This document shows, piece by piece, positions 24,801-39,800 of a DNA stretch of 64,000 nt. A model generated the notes under the pieces. It searched no databases. It had not been told where the DNA came from and worked only from the letters and a program-made list of their open reading frames with translations. Both the position numbers and the translations under genes were made by a program. Source of the DNA: Pteria penguin (lineage: Eukaryota > Mollusca > Bivalvia > Pterioida > Pteriidae). The DNA lies in the NCBI GenBank assembly GCA_035048485.1, contig CM068584.1:69724637-69788636 (forward strand), given 5' to 3'. Positions within the stretch are counted from its first letter, which is position 1; every line of letters starts with the position of its first letter.

Positions 24801-27800
24801 ACTTGGTCAATTTGGAATAGTAATACAATGATTTTTTAAGTTTTTTTAAGTGCAGAGAAGCTCTTTGCTTAGTTGGAAAATGACTAACGATGATGCTGTG
24901 AGCTCCATGAATGACTTACGATGTTGCTGTGAGCTCAGACAATGACTTACGATGTTGCTGTGAGCTCAGACAATGACTTACGATGTTGCTGTGAGCTCAG
25001 ACAATGACTTACGATGTTGCTGTAGCATTTAGCTCTGAGAAGCTTTGTGCCAGGCTGGAAAATGATGAATTACTTTTGATACCAATTCCCTGTGAGGTCA
25101 AAACTGGAGTCACCTGATCCACTGGAACCTGAAAGTATAATAAAACAACCGATCTGATTAAAACCATGTCCTTATTCTGCTTCTCTATTTGTCCCATTGC
25201 AGATAAAGATCTGGCAAAATCCCGTAACTAGAGCTGTGAAGGTCATTGTATGTCTCCTGACAATATAGTTAAAACCTAGAGCTGTGAAGGTCATTGTATG
25301 TCCCCTAACAATATAGTTAACCACTAGAGCTGTGAAGGTCATTGTATGTCTCCTTACAACATAGTAAACAACCAGAGATGTGAAGGTCATTGTATGTCCC
25401 CTAACAATATAGTAAACAACTTGAGCTGTGAAGGTCATTTTATGTCCCTTACAATATAGTAAGGAACTAGAGATGTGAAGGTCATTGTATGTCCCTTTAC
25501 AATATAGTTAACAACTAAAGCTGTGAAGGTCAATGTATGTCCCTTACAATATAGTAAAGAACTAGAGATGTGAAGGTCATTGTATGTCCCCTAACAATAA
25601 AGTAAACAACTAGAGCTGTGAAGGTCATTGTATGTCCCCTAACAATATAGTAAAGAACGAGAGATGTGAAGGTCATTGTATGTCCCATAGGAATATAGTA
25701 AAGAACGAGAGATGTGAAGGGCAAAAATTAGGTCTTTGTTGCAACTACATCGTCATTATACCTATGTACAAAATGCTAATAAAATCTGCTCTCTTCATAC
25801 TATCTTACGGCAAAGAGTTTGCAATTGCTTGTATCCGAAATGAACGTGCAATCGACAACTTCATGGCAACAAGTTTTACTGCATTGTTGTCACGAGTCGA
25901 AGCTGAGCCAAGGAACGACATTCCTTGTAGTGGGACATTAAATAACCATCTTATTCACGATTCTCATAATGTTTTAACATCATTTATATTTAGAAACATA
26001 CAACATTTACCTAAATATTTATCATGCATTTTCATTATAAGAGGAAATGCGGGAAGATCGATCTTTAAATTTGTCATATATGTGAAAAAGAACTAAAGTT
26101 CCAGAACATGTTGGGGAAAACTTTAATTGAAATATCTCGATAAAAACAAGCGATACAAGATCAAGACAAATGCTTTGTCCGGAGAATTACACAATCGAGT
26201 ACATCCGACGGTGTCGGTGGTAAACGCATCGTAAAGTAGTCACAACTACATATTATTACGCGAAATTTGAAAAGATTATTGCAACTCCTTTTTCGAGTTA
26301 TTGAAACCAGTTTATGTTTAGCTTAAATTAACTGAGCTAAAGGTACATTGTGCTGATCAAGAATTTTTAAGACAACATCAGTAATTTTTCGGCACTTTAT
26401 TTTTCAGCAGCGTAGTAAGCTCTATATCGGTAGTGAAAGTTATAACCCCTGAAAAGCGATGCCATTGAGTCTAGCGCTCTATGACAGCGCCGACTCAAAA
26501 ATATTATAACTAAATAAAATCTAGGTCAAATTTCAAGGCAAATGCTACTAAATTTAGAGTGCCTAATGTAAGCAATTTTCATACAAAATCTTTATAATGA
26601 AAAATATGATAGCCTTATCCCTCATGGTCATGGTCACTAGTTCAAAGGTCATGGTACCAAATGAAAGCCTTGACACTGAGGAACAAATATGTGAAATATG
26701 AAAGCCCTTTCTCTTGGGGTTTATACGTTATAGCTGAGGGTAAAGCTTTTTAACAGTACACTGGTCCAAAGTAACGCCATGAAGTAAAAAAATCTGACGA
26801 CCTCGACACAGAGGGTACATCAATAACTATTTGGGTATTTTGTCCCCGTGAGCTAATAGCTAAACTGAAAGCTATATTGGTAACCAATAATCAGAAAATA
26901 AAGTTTATGCAAACAAAAATTCTAATGCACTCTGTTTGCAAAACACATTCTGATCGGTTAAATGTTTCAATAACTGTCAGGGTATTCAGATTGCATTGCA
27001 GTTTTTGATATGATGTCGCACGTCCCTTGCCAACATCACTGACAACGTCATTCAAAACCAAATGTGTGTAAGTTTTTTTTGGGATAAAAATATTAGAATA
27101 GGGTTACCATGTGAATAGGGTTACTATGTGAGTGTTTTACAAAAACTGACATGGTATTGGCAATATCTGTTTCACAGCTTGGCTAATGCCTCATGGTAAA
27201 ACTCAATTTCTGACAGGGTATTTGGTGATATTCTGTCAGTTTATGTAAAACACTCACATGGTACCAAGTATTGTACAGTACTGGTACCTGCTTAATCTCT
27301 ACACAGAACTATTCTAAACATCCAATAATTGGACCTAATAAGGAAATCAGAGAACCAGGAGAGAACCATGACCTTGATGACTTTCAGTGATTACTTTGGC
27401 TGACCTTCCTAACCAGGTGGCCGTCTCATTAAAAGTCGTAAATCCATGTGTAAACGTAGACGTAAACGTAAGGTTTACACCTGTTGCTACGCGCGAAATC
27501 TGCGTTTCACTAAGGGTAAAAAAATCTCACATAAACGTTAGCATAGGTGTAAAGTTACGACTGGATTTACGTGAGAACTCTCTAGCGAAGAGGTGCATAA
27601 ATCCTTCACAACGACGCCAAAGTATTACATCTTTTTACGCTCTTATATGAAAACGGGTGGTTTTGTGATAATATTTTTGAGGGAAATCGACTGAAATCAT
27701 GCATATATAAATCAAGCTATTTATATATAAAGAGGGAAAAATTCATTCATAAGATTTACGAGGACTGACGTCGTGCATGAGTGTTGGTTGATGTCACATT

Positions 27801-30800
27801 CTAGCTTATGTGACAAAATTCACCATGACGTTATTGTCTCCGCCTCATTTTAACCCTGTCTTCCCCCCCTCATTTAAAATATGTACATATAATGTACGTT
27901 TCCTACACTCTGCGAACGTCACTTTGGAAATAGAAAAATCGCATTTTATTCTATCTTAAAAGTGATATTTTGTTGATAAAATTTACATCTGATAGATCTT
28001 GATGTATCTTTCAAGAGTCGATTAAAAGGTACATAAATTCTCAAACAAAAGTGGTGAGGGTTAGTGTGGTGAGAATGTGCAAATAAATGATTTCGATTGT
28101 AGAGACCTACATACAACAAAACAAAGAGAGAAAAAAGTTTTTTTTCCTGTGACCTTTAATGATATGAAATATGTGAATGCTCTATGTCACATGACGTCGC
28201 GATTTCCCCCACTGACTCATGTTAAACATTCTTAAAATCGTGGAAAAATAAGACATTGACAGCGCTCAGATCAAAAGTAATTCTTATCAATTGCACGGTT
28301 ACCTGTGTTTTGCAGTGTTTTGCAATGTTTTAGAAAAATTATTGTAGGCTTCTCTACGGAAGCATGAAGGGGACACATGCAATATTATTTTCATGTCGTT
28401 ACCATGAGATATCATCTCATTCCCAAAAGTTATTATCTCGTTCGCACAATATATCATGTCGTTCCCACGAGATACTAAGTCGTTCCCAAGAGATATTTTG
28501 TCGTTCCCACGAGAAAATATCTCGTTCCCAAGAGATGATTATGTCATTCCCACGAGATATTATTTCGTTCCCATGAGATATTATTTCGTTCGCACGACAT
28601 AATGCTGCCTTTCAATCGGTTGATTATCTTGTGCGAACGACTTATCAACTCATGGCCAATAGATAGTTAACCAATCAGTAGAAATACTGGTTTCATAACA
28701 GTGGCGTTAGAACCCCCCACTTTTGGAAATCCAGATTTTGCACCCAAAATGGCTGAGTAGTTTGGCTAATACACATGTGGGCCGCCACCCCCCCCCCCCT
28801 TTTTTTTCGGAAATCCTGGATCCGACACTGGATACGGCTTGTGCTTACAAATGGACTCCCAAATAGATTGTATGATTTGAAAAGGGATATTCTCTTTGAA
28901 GTGGCATACAACATGGACTTACTAGCATCTTCCCTAAAATTGTCTGCTGGGAACCATGAATATGCAGTCTACAATTTCACTTTCAGCAGTCAACGTTTCT
29001 TGTAATTTTACAGTCTAGAATCAAGTCGGGTGTATATCTATTAAGGGGGGGGTCTTCTGAGACGGAAAGGGGGAGCAACTGATAACTGATCTCATGCGAA
29101 CGAAATATCGCATGGGAACGAGATAATATCTGGGTTGGGAACGACTTAACCGGTATTGTGCGAATAAGATAATATCTCGTGGGAACGACATTAAAATAAT
29201 TTTGAACGCGTCCCCTCCATGCTTCTGTATTACTCTTGTGATAGGCAGACCTAATTTTCCATCTAATGTGACATCTACATGTATATCTACAATGTGGGTT
29301 ATAGATCTTTTTGTAGCTCTACTGTCCGTGCAGCTCACTTTGAAAATAGGAAAATAGCAATTTTTTTCTATTGTAGCATTAAAATTGTGAAAAATGGATA
29401 CTACCGTTCAATTATTTGAGTATTCTCATAAGTAAATATGTCGCATTGTAGCACGATCTTGAGACAAAGGGTTCAAAACGTGCAACAAGCGATATCGAGT
29501 TTAACCCATTTTTCTTGATATTTTTAGAGCAAAATAATTCAAATCTTGAAACAATATTCTGCTAGAAAACGAAATCAATCAAATCCGAAATTCCTCTTAC
29601 GTTCCCAGAGTAACGTACTGGCACTTTTTACACAAAATAAAATTCAAAGATATGTGCTATGCCATATATTGCCATGATATTGGTCTTTAACATTCTATGT
29701 TGCATAATTGAAATTTTCATATGAAATTTTGTACCAGTATTTTGCCTATGATAAAATATTCATTGTATTTAACTTATTGTAATGCACTGATATTAAAAAT
29801 AGAATGCATAAATTCATATGTTAACTAGTTACATTCTGACACACCATAATCATAAAACACTTGGGCTTAATTAATTTAAGTTTTTCTTTTAACTTATAAC
29901 AAATGTTAAATATAAATTATTATCATGATAATTTATAAGAATTGTTTAAACTTGTTAGAAATTTAACTTTTTTGACATACATATGATACATGTACATTTT
30001 CTATAAAGTTTTATATAGAATTGTAATATTTTGTCTGTAATAAAACGTTTTTATTACACTTTTTTGCTATTTTAACAATATGTGAGTAAAGTTGATTTTA
30101 TTCTAATGTTTTAATTAATTCTTTTTTTTACGAGTCAAAATTTTCAAAGTGCAACCATTCCCCGATTTCTGAGGTGTGCTGCGCGGAGAGTAGGTTTATA
30201 CCCTCACGGCCTTCACCTGTATGGCCTAAAAAGTTCTGCGTCACAAAACGACGTCACATAAACGATGTCATTATGTTATCTTTGCCATCTGGGTCATAAA
30301 ATGGAACGATGTAGAGATGAACTCAATCCTCGGGTATGTTATTGAAATTATATTCAAATATATCTATATCCACCCATACACTTTTTATTACAATTTATTG
30401 TGTTGATATTAACCGGAGTGCAACTCCTCGGAAATCGCATCGTAAAGCTCCCAAAGCCTTGACCTTGTTTTAAAAATAGATCTACTGCGAGACGGTTTTT
30501 TGTTCTATTTTTTCTCCGACTTCTTATCATAATTAGAACCGATGCCATATTTACATGTCTTCAAACTTCAGGTAGAGAGCTCACGTAGATTTATGTCAAC
30601 GTCTACACCTTTTTTATATTTATGTTGTTTAGTGAAACGCATTTTTGGCAAGATTAACGTCTACGTCAACGTTTACACCTACATTGGACTTACGACCTTT
30701 AGTGAAACGGATCCCAAGAGAGAACCTTGACCTTTGATGGCCTTTAGTTACTACCTTGGCTGACCTTCCTAACTGCTCTCTATCCTTTTCAAACTTACCT

Positions 30801-33800
30801 CTGTTAATACTGTACACTCATAGGAAGGCTGATACTTCTCCTGAAATATAAGTCACAATTGGCATTAACACAAGTCACAATAGATACTAATATAAGTCAC
30901 AATAGGCATTAACATAAGTCACAATACGCACTAGTATAAGTCACAATAGGCACTAGTATAAGTCACAATAGGCACTAATTTAAGTCAATTTACATTAACA
31001 CAAATCACAATAAGCATTTATATAAGTCACAAAAGGCATTAATATAAGTCACTAAAGACATTATTATAAGTCACAAAAGACATTAATATAAGTCACTAAA
31101 AACATTAATATAAGTCACAATAAGCATTTATAAGTAACAATAAGCATTAATATCAGTCACTTTAAGCATTAATATAAGTCACAATCGGATTGATTGAATA
31201 TTGTTTTACATCACTCCACGATTATTTCACGTATATGGTGATGTTATCTGCCTGATGCATTGCATACAAATTGAGACCCATCCGAGCCAGTGAGGAATCT
31301 TTTATGTGACACGCCTACTGTGACACGGGACTTCAGTTTTACAGTCTCATCTGAAAGACAGAACACCAGTGTGCCCAGGGTGGGAGTCGAACCTGGGACC
31401 TCTCGATCATGAGCCGAGCACCTGATCCACTAGACCACATCGGCTTCTTAAAATTTGCCATTTATTATAAGTTAATGTTATAATAAAATCAAAGACAAAA
31501 GTAAACAATCATTATCAATTATAGTCAATCCTAAAAGAAGACATTAACTTGGGGCCTTACCTATGTCCAGTGTCTTTAACTGAGGTTAAGGAATTTATTG
31601 ACCACTGTATACAGCAGACACTAAACATGTCCAGATAACATTACTATATAAGCTATGATCTTTTTTAACATCTACAATTATACCTACTTTTTCTGGTTCG
31701 CTTCGCTTCTCCATTTTCTCTCGATCTGTTTTATGTTTTCTGTCAGCACCTTTCGGCTGGAAAGACACAAAGTAAATGATAAGTTTTATCCTTAAATAAT
31801 TCTCATCTTTCTGAATGGAATACACCTTGACCCTAACCCTAACCCTAACCCTAACCCTATCCAAATGAAATACACCTTGACCCTAACCCTATCCCTAACA
31901 ATTATAATACTTTTTTGGCCCTATCCCTTGGTAAATATAAAAACCCCGAAAAAGACAACTTAATTATGAATCTGATTCTTGTTGAACTTGGATAACCTTG
32001 ACAGCAACTGACCTTGAAGACCTTGACCTGGCAGGAGGCACAATGGAGAAGTTTGTCTTCATCGTCATATGTCTCCACCTGGATACGGAAAGGAACGCCT
32101 TTTTCGCCTCCATGTTTTTTGGCGGTAAATTCTGTGCTAATGCAGTGGACCTTGATATAGACTCCAGTGTCCTTTGTTGGATCCCACAGGATCTCTGCCC
32201 CGTTCAAACATTCACTGTTTATATTAATATCTACCAAACCATAGCAAAGAGGAACATCTAAAACAAAAAGTACCATCTCATTAATGCTAGTAACTGATCA
32301 CCATCTCATTAATGCTAGTAACTGATCACCATCTCATTAATGGTAGTTACTGATCACCATCTCATTAATGCTAGTTACTGATCACCATCTCATTAATGGT
32401 AGTTACTGATCACCATCTCATTAATGCTAGTAACTGATCACCATCTCATTAATGCTAGTAACTGATCACAATCTCATTAATGTTAGTAACTGATCACCAT
32501 CTCATTAATGCTAACAACTGATCAAATGCTCTAGTACCATACACTAATGGTTTATTTGCTTTCTGTTTGTTATTCATAAGGACTTCAAGATTACTTAATG
32601 GGAAAACAAGAGCAACACTTAGCGTGGCATAATACACCCATCGCTTAGCTTGAAGAGGATCAATTTGAATGAATGGCCAAGTTACAATCCAATACCTTGA
32701 AACACTGCTTAAAGAAATCTGGAATATTGTACAAATCCTTGAAAATTTCTAAGTTCAAGGGGCATAACTCTAGCATATCCAAAGCAATCATAGCCAAATG
32801 CGAATTGGTACTGACCCTCATTGATATAAAGTAAAATACCAAGTTTTAATCCAATACCTATAAAGACTGCAGAAAAAAGTCCGGTAAACATAATCCCAGA
32901 CGGACGGATGGACAACCCCATAACATAATTCGTCCTGTCTTATGACAGGCGTATAAAAACCTTAGAAGGTCGAAGAAATTCATTGACCTCTTCAGACTGA
33001 TAGACTTTCCCACTACACCTAGACTAGACACAGGGACCACTGTGATATTCAGTGTGGTGCTATATCCCACCACACCTAGACTAGACACAGGGACCACTGT
33101 GATATTCAGTGTGGTGCTATATCCCACCACACCTAGACTAGACACAGGGACCACTGTGATATTCAGTGTGGTGCTATATCCCACCAGAACTACACATGAG
33201 TGGTTGCTGTGGGAAACAGGAGTGGCTACTGTGGGAAACAGGAGTGGCTACTGTGATATTCAGTGCGGTGTTGTATCCTACCACAACTAGACTAGACAAT
33301 GTGGCTCCTGTGAGATCCAGGAGTGGCCACTGTGGTGTATCTGCTTATACTGTGGTGGTGGCACCCATTTTGGACAGTCAATCTAACTGACCACAGTCAC
33401 ACGATCAGCCACTCTAAAGACCACAATATTATCTTCATGTTTGTTTACTTCAATCAATTCAGAATATTGAGCTTGGGTTAACCCTCTCTCTATGTATAAG
33501 TGTAAGGGAAATGTGTTTACTTCAATAAATTCAGAATATTCAGCTTGGGTTAACCCTCTCTCTATGTACAAGTGTAAGGGAAATGTGTTTACTTCAATAA
33601 ATTCAGAATATTCAGCTTGGGTTAACCCTCTCTCTATGTACAAGTGTAAGGGAAATGTGTTTACTTCAATAAATTCAGAATATTCAGCTTGGGTTAACCC
33701 TCTCATTATGTACAAGTGTAAGGGAAATGTGTTTTCATTAGAGGTTATTTTCCAGGGAGTACATGAGTATTTAATTTCCTTATCTCTTTCTAGGATTCCC

Positions 33801-36800
33801 TCCCCTGGTTGTGTTTGTTTCCAGGGAGTACACATGTGTTTTATTTCTTACCTATTTCTAGGATTCTCTCCCCTGGTCGTGTTTGTTTCCAGTTCTGTAT
33901 TTGCTCCCTTTCCATGTATTGCAGACGTCTTTCGTGAAAACACACCTTCACTATGCTCTGTAATATAATGAATTAGGCCATGCTAAATGTGTTTAATCAA
34001 CGAAGGAAAAAACTCTGAAGGAAACTGAAAGTTTCAAAATCAAAATTACCAGAAAATGGCAAAAAGTCCAAAAAACATAAAAACATAGGGTAACCAAAGA
34101 TCACATAGCTCATGTTGATGGCAGTATTTGACTTTCAAATGAAAGAAGCTGAATTGCTTTTATAACATAAAACAGAGACCACAAAGCTCACCACATATGG
34201 GTGTTCATTTTCGAGGACAATCAATGTAAGAAGCAGATCATTCAGGAAACCGTGTTTTCCTACCTCATAAAGATATCTCACAAGAGTTGTTACAAGACAA
34301 CAAAGCTTGCCTTATGGGACATTTCTATTATATTGGTTACTTTCCAAGCAATTTGTTACTTCAAAACCTGACCAGATGAAAGCTCTGGTCTCAGTGAATC
34401 TAAATATGAAATCCCCATCTCTAACATTTTAAAAGAACAAGCTGTATTTGTGAGATACCAATGCCCCAGCAACATCTTTGTCCTTAAAACTGTCAGACCT
34501 CCAGACAACTTTGTCCTTATGACTGTCAGACCTCCAGACAACTTTGTCCTTATGACTGTCAGAGCTCCAGATAATTTTGGAGTCCAATGAGTATTAAACT
34601 TGCGATTTCAATTTCAATGCTGATTTTCAAAATTTCAAGTGCTATTTTCACCATCGATTTATTTTTTTTTTTTTAGTAATGATGAAAAAGTGGGGTATTA
34701 TTTTGGAGCGGTTTGTCAATTATTTAATTTAGTATTTTTGAAATATAGATTTGGTCGTCATTTACTATTGTTTACTAGTACACATACGGCTAAAACACAG
34801 TATTTGTGCAGTTTTAAAATCTATGATGTTATATACAGTTTAGAAATAATTTTTAGCATTTACAGTTAATTTCTTTTATTTAAATTATGTAATAGTGATC
34901 ACTCCCAATGGCCACCAAATTTCAGGTTGATTCATAACTTCGTTTTTAAGTTATGAAAATATAAATGCCCTCAAAATAGCCACTTTTGGGCTTATGCTGT
35001 CTCACTTTATAGAGCATTTCCTATCATAAATTTTGGTGGTTGCTTCATAAAAATAGGCCAAATATTAAGAAAGTTATGAATGAATAACAAAAACATGTGC
35101 TTCTGTCAAATTCTTAAAAACAGAGCAGACATGTTGTGTTATATGCCTGAAAAAAACAGAAAACATACTAATTTGCAAATGTTTGTTATTTTTTAAGATT
35201 CATGTTTGATCATTGTTTGAAATATTGGCATATATCGCCTTTCATAAGTTGTGTCTTTAAAAAATCGGGCATTAAGAAGCTTAAAAGCAAAAAATGACTT
35301 ATATGTAGTGTCTGTAACCATGGGCTTTTACCTGAGGATACACTTACAATAAAAATGGAATATTCAAGAATATTATAGTTCTCAACTTGCAAGTTTTTAA
35401 TACAAAACATTTGTATTGATTTGAACTTGAAACTTTATTTTTTCACGTTATAATGGTTACGGACACTACATAATTTTTCCCCAAAAATTGCAATTGAATT
35501 TCATCTTTTTATGATAGGCTTTCTTTTTTACGTTATTGCTTACACAAACACATTCTTTATAATACAATATTATGCCAATATTCATACATCTTTTAATGGT
35601 ATATTGTGGCTGACACAATAATTGTATGATGCAAAATGATTGCATTATCCAAATGAGTAGTTTTGAAAAACAAAAGTACACATTACAATAACGGTAATTG
35701 AAGAATAGCTCATGCTCAATATTGAGTTGGAGGTTATTTCAAAGAAGCAAGAAACCCTGATAAATGGAGTCAAATGAAGATTTAAGCTCAAGTAATGACC
35801 AAGGTTTGTATAAACGAACATTAAAGTGGTATTTATTATATTATGTAGTGTCCGTAACCTAAAATATGCTGCCCTGTATGCACCTATTTTCCACATGTGC
35901 TTACTAAACTCTGATGCTTGTTTTGTTGTTTTATTGAGGCCAAGCATAAAACATGGAGAATTAAACCTTTACTTTGTTTCCTCGGAGAATGTAGATGACA
36001 TTCAATCCACAATTTGATCTCCTGTTTGCACTGGGAAATCCTTTTATGAGGCAAATATTGACAGAAATTGTTTCAAACAAAGCTGTATGCAATTAACTGC
36101 TATTAATGCAGAATATTTACATAGTACATGCCTATATAATGCAGTGTTTTTAGGCTTCAGATATATTTTATGGTGCTGTCTGTAAGGTTACGGACACTAC
36201 AGAATACAACAATTTTCACAAGACAAATATATTATTATGTCATACACAAATTTTGTGTCCATACTCAATCAATTATACCAATATAAGATATTGATAGCCC
36301 ATATGGATGGATTTTATCCAGAAGAATTGCTGTAACATGACCTTTAGAAAAATGGACTTAATAATTGGGGGGAAAGCATAAATGATTGTGATTTTCAGAC
36401 AGCAAAATAGCTATATCTATGTTTTCTTTCTAATTTACAGAAAAGGACAGAAAACTTTCACTGCGACCCAGAAAACCAGAAAAGGTTGCTGAGGATAAAG
36501 TGGTTGAAGACAAGGTAAAAAAGCAAAAAGAGAAAAACAGACTAAAAGTTAAGGCATGGAGAAATCATCAGAAAACAGAAAACCCTACAAATTATGATGC
36601 TTTGAAGAAGGCAGACAAAGATAGAAAAAAGAAGGAAAGAATAAAAGTTAAACAGATGGCTAACTTGGATCCTGAATTAAAGGCTTTGCTAAGAAAGAAA
36701 GACATGTCTCAAGAGCTTAAAGAAAATATCCTTGCAAAACTGGAAAACCCTCTACTTGTTAATGAAAGGGGCCATTCTAAATTCAAAACAGATAAATTAC

Positions 36801-39800
36801 ATGCCATTAACGTTGATGTTATGAAAATACACAATCATACATGTTTCAAGTAGAAAACATGAAAGTGGAGCATGGCTAGGTTACAGGTGTAGTGTCCGTA
36901 ACCAAAGTGACAAACCATTATCCTGTTAGCTTTAAACAGCTAAGAGTAGCTGAGTGACTTAAACTTCTATGAATAGTCTTCATGCTAGTCAGTGTGTTTT
37001 TAACAAGGAGTTATGAGGAAGAAAAGTCTTCTACATGATTATTGTTGAAGAAAAGAGAGTTAAAATTTATATCTGTGAGAAAATGCTAATTTTGTTTGTT
37101 TGAAATACTGTCTCAGGAAGAGTGTATTGTTATTATGTTGTTTGAATTCCATTTTTCACATTTCAATGCAAATGTAAATAGAAAAGTCTTCTTTTCATTA
37201 AAATATTAGTATAATATGGCTGTTATAGAATGAATGTGTAGTGTCTGTAACCACAGTGACATAATTTCTGTTGTGTACAAATTGACTGAAAAATTGTATA
37301 CCGTCCACAGTATCCACTTCAAAGTTGAAAAACTTCTGAGAATAGTGTTTATATTTGTCACTAAATGTCTTTTCCACATTGAGCAATGTTGGATTCTTTT
37401 ACTATGATTAAAGTTTATAGGTAAAATTGTTTAAATTTTTTTGTGTTTTGGTAAATGACCCAAAAATGTTCAAATTTTTTTCTTTAGGGAGAGTATATGG
37501 TTAATAATGTTGTTTGTATTACACTTTTGACATTTCTTTGTAAATTTGAATAAAAGAGTCCTGCTTTCAATAAAATATTACTTCTTATATACCTGCTGTA
37601 GTGTCCGTAACCGAAAAGTGACCTATACTTAAAAAGCTTAGAAAAAAAAATTTGTAACACTAGACACACCACATGCTCTTATAGGCTTGGTATCACACTA
37701 GACACACCACATGCTCTTGTAGGCTTGGTATCACACTAGACACACAACATGTTCTTGTAGGCTTGGTATCACACTAGACACACCACATGTTCTTGTAGGC
37801 TTGGTATCACACTAGACACACAACATGTTCTTGTAGGCTTGGTATCACACTAGACACACCACATGCTCTTGTAGGCTTGGTATCACACTTCCAAAAGAAG
37901 AGGACTTCCTGATAGATGCATATACTTCTTGAATTATTTCTTAAACAAAATGGGTGAATTTTGTCATATAACTGATTCAGACCTCTTTATCTCGCCCTTT
38001 ATAATGATAACCTGTTTTTCTAAAAATGTAGATGCATGTAACTGACTTGCATATTAGCTGAAGTTAACCCTCATCTCGAAATTTTCAACTGCTATTTTGT
38101 TGTACAATACTTCATTAACATGACATCCCTTGTTCACTTGCATAAATACCTTTGGTGAAGTTTATTATACATATGAGTTAACTTGTGCTACTGGTCAAGA
38201 TAAAGCCAAAACATTAAGCATTATCACACAGGAATTGAAATAATCAAAGTGGCCAAGCGGCTCTTTCTTTGAAACATATCCCAAGTTGAATGTATCATTG
38301 CACAATTACACAATAATACAATACATTTATGTATCTCTTTTTTAATCTACCAGGCTTACTAGACATGTTTTTGCGTTTGATTTGACATTGTCAATGTATT
38401 CACACTGGCTACTCTGTGCTCCAATGGTAAATTTACTATAAATAGTATATGGGAAAGTTCTAATCTGTACCAAACATCTTAGTTTCACACAAATTAAAAA
38501 ACAAAAGAAATCTGAATGCAAGGCAGTTTTACTTTCGTTTTAATGTTGACAATCCCCCATGCACTGCATTGGACATCTAATGGGTAAGGCGATATGTAAA
38601 TGCATAATTTTAAGCCCTGTTTCTCCAAGATAAAAATTTCAGTACTGATGGAAAGGGCTTGTCAAAAGGAATGCACACATCAAATATGAAAGCCCTATCA
38701 CTTACTGCTCAAGGTAGAAAAAACCACTCTGTACTTGATGAAGGCCAGGTCACTGAAAATTTGTGTAACTGAGTGTTTGTGTTTTATTGCTTATCATGCA
38801 ATAAACACTAACCCTTCCAGAAGCTGATGTTTTTGTTACGATTCAACATGGATTTCACATAGCTCTATAAAATAATCGTTTTCTCTTCACTTGATAAAGG
38901 CCAGGAGGCTGAAAATTTGTGTAACTGAGTGTCTGTGTTTTATTACTTTTGTTAGACTTCCCCTTGGAGGACTATGAAGATTCTATTGAGATGACTTTAT
39001 ATTGTAAAACGTATAAGGCCAGGAGGCTGAAAATTTGTGTAACTGAGTGCCTGTGTTTTATTACTTTTGTCAGACTTCCCCTTGGAGGACTATGAAGATT
39101 CTATTGAGATGACTTTATATTGTAAAACGTATAAGAAACATGTATGCATAGAATGTCCCCTCAACATCACGGCACTTTGATATCATAGAATGTCCCCTCA
39201 ACATCACGGCACTTTGATATCATAGAATGTCCCCTCAACATCACGGCACTTTGATATCAAAAGCTTTCATTTTATTACATTAATGATAAGAGTAGCGGCA
39301 TTGATTTAAAATGGGTAGCATACCGATAATTTTGGAGCATACGGTACTAGTACCAAGTAGCGGTGTCCAAACCTACCAACAGCAAGGGGACAATTCCTTT
39401 ACAAACAACATCTTACATAATGCGTAACAAAAGCATTCACTTTATTGTATGAAGAACAGGAAATGGCAAGACAACAACAGGATATGAACTCTGGACATTC
39501 CCATCTAACCCTAACCCTAACCCTAACTCTGGACATTCCCTTCTTCAGCTGATTACCATGTAACCACTAAAATACTAGTACTAACATATTTGTTAAATAA
39601 AATATTGGCAGCTAGACCAAGGCAAAATGTTTTGTCTCATTTGCATAATGCTAACAGATCAATGTTTGGGAAAAAATTGTAGACTAATTTTTCGGGAAAA
39701 TCAATGAAATTTCCATTGGGATGGGTCCTTATAACAGACCTGATTTGAAGAAAATGAAAACACAGACCAGCTGTACATGTCACAAAATCAAGTGAAATTA

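Larger units (their letters stand above)
27415..30715. mobile_element. Composite ~3.3 kb element with long imperfect inverted repeats, in intron 8
   Basis: About 150 nt at the left (from GTCTCATTAAAAGTCGTAAA) match the reverse complement of the right end (GTTTCACTAAAGGTCGTAAG). Both contain CGTAGACG/GTAAACG blocks and GCGTTTCACTAA. Outside them, ~60 bp host segments at 27350-27413 and 30717-30775 are direct repeats. The interior is AT-rich and hosts another inverted-repeat element. No transposase seen. Confidence 0.6.

Noticed and set aside
25632..26096. Plus-strand frame of 154 residues
   Set aside because: Starts inside the 46 bp minisatellite; no recognisable domain or splice context.
31823..31898. 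Chromosome end or telomere
   Set aside because: Only about five CCCTAA units, inside an intron between CP2 exons 6 and 7.
32660..32921. Minus-strand frames of 60-70 residues between exons 5 and 6
   Set aside because: No splice-compatible phase with the CP2 exons and no homology; the direct exon 5 to exon 6 join is already complete.
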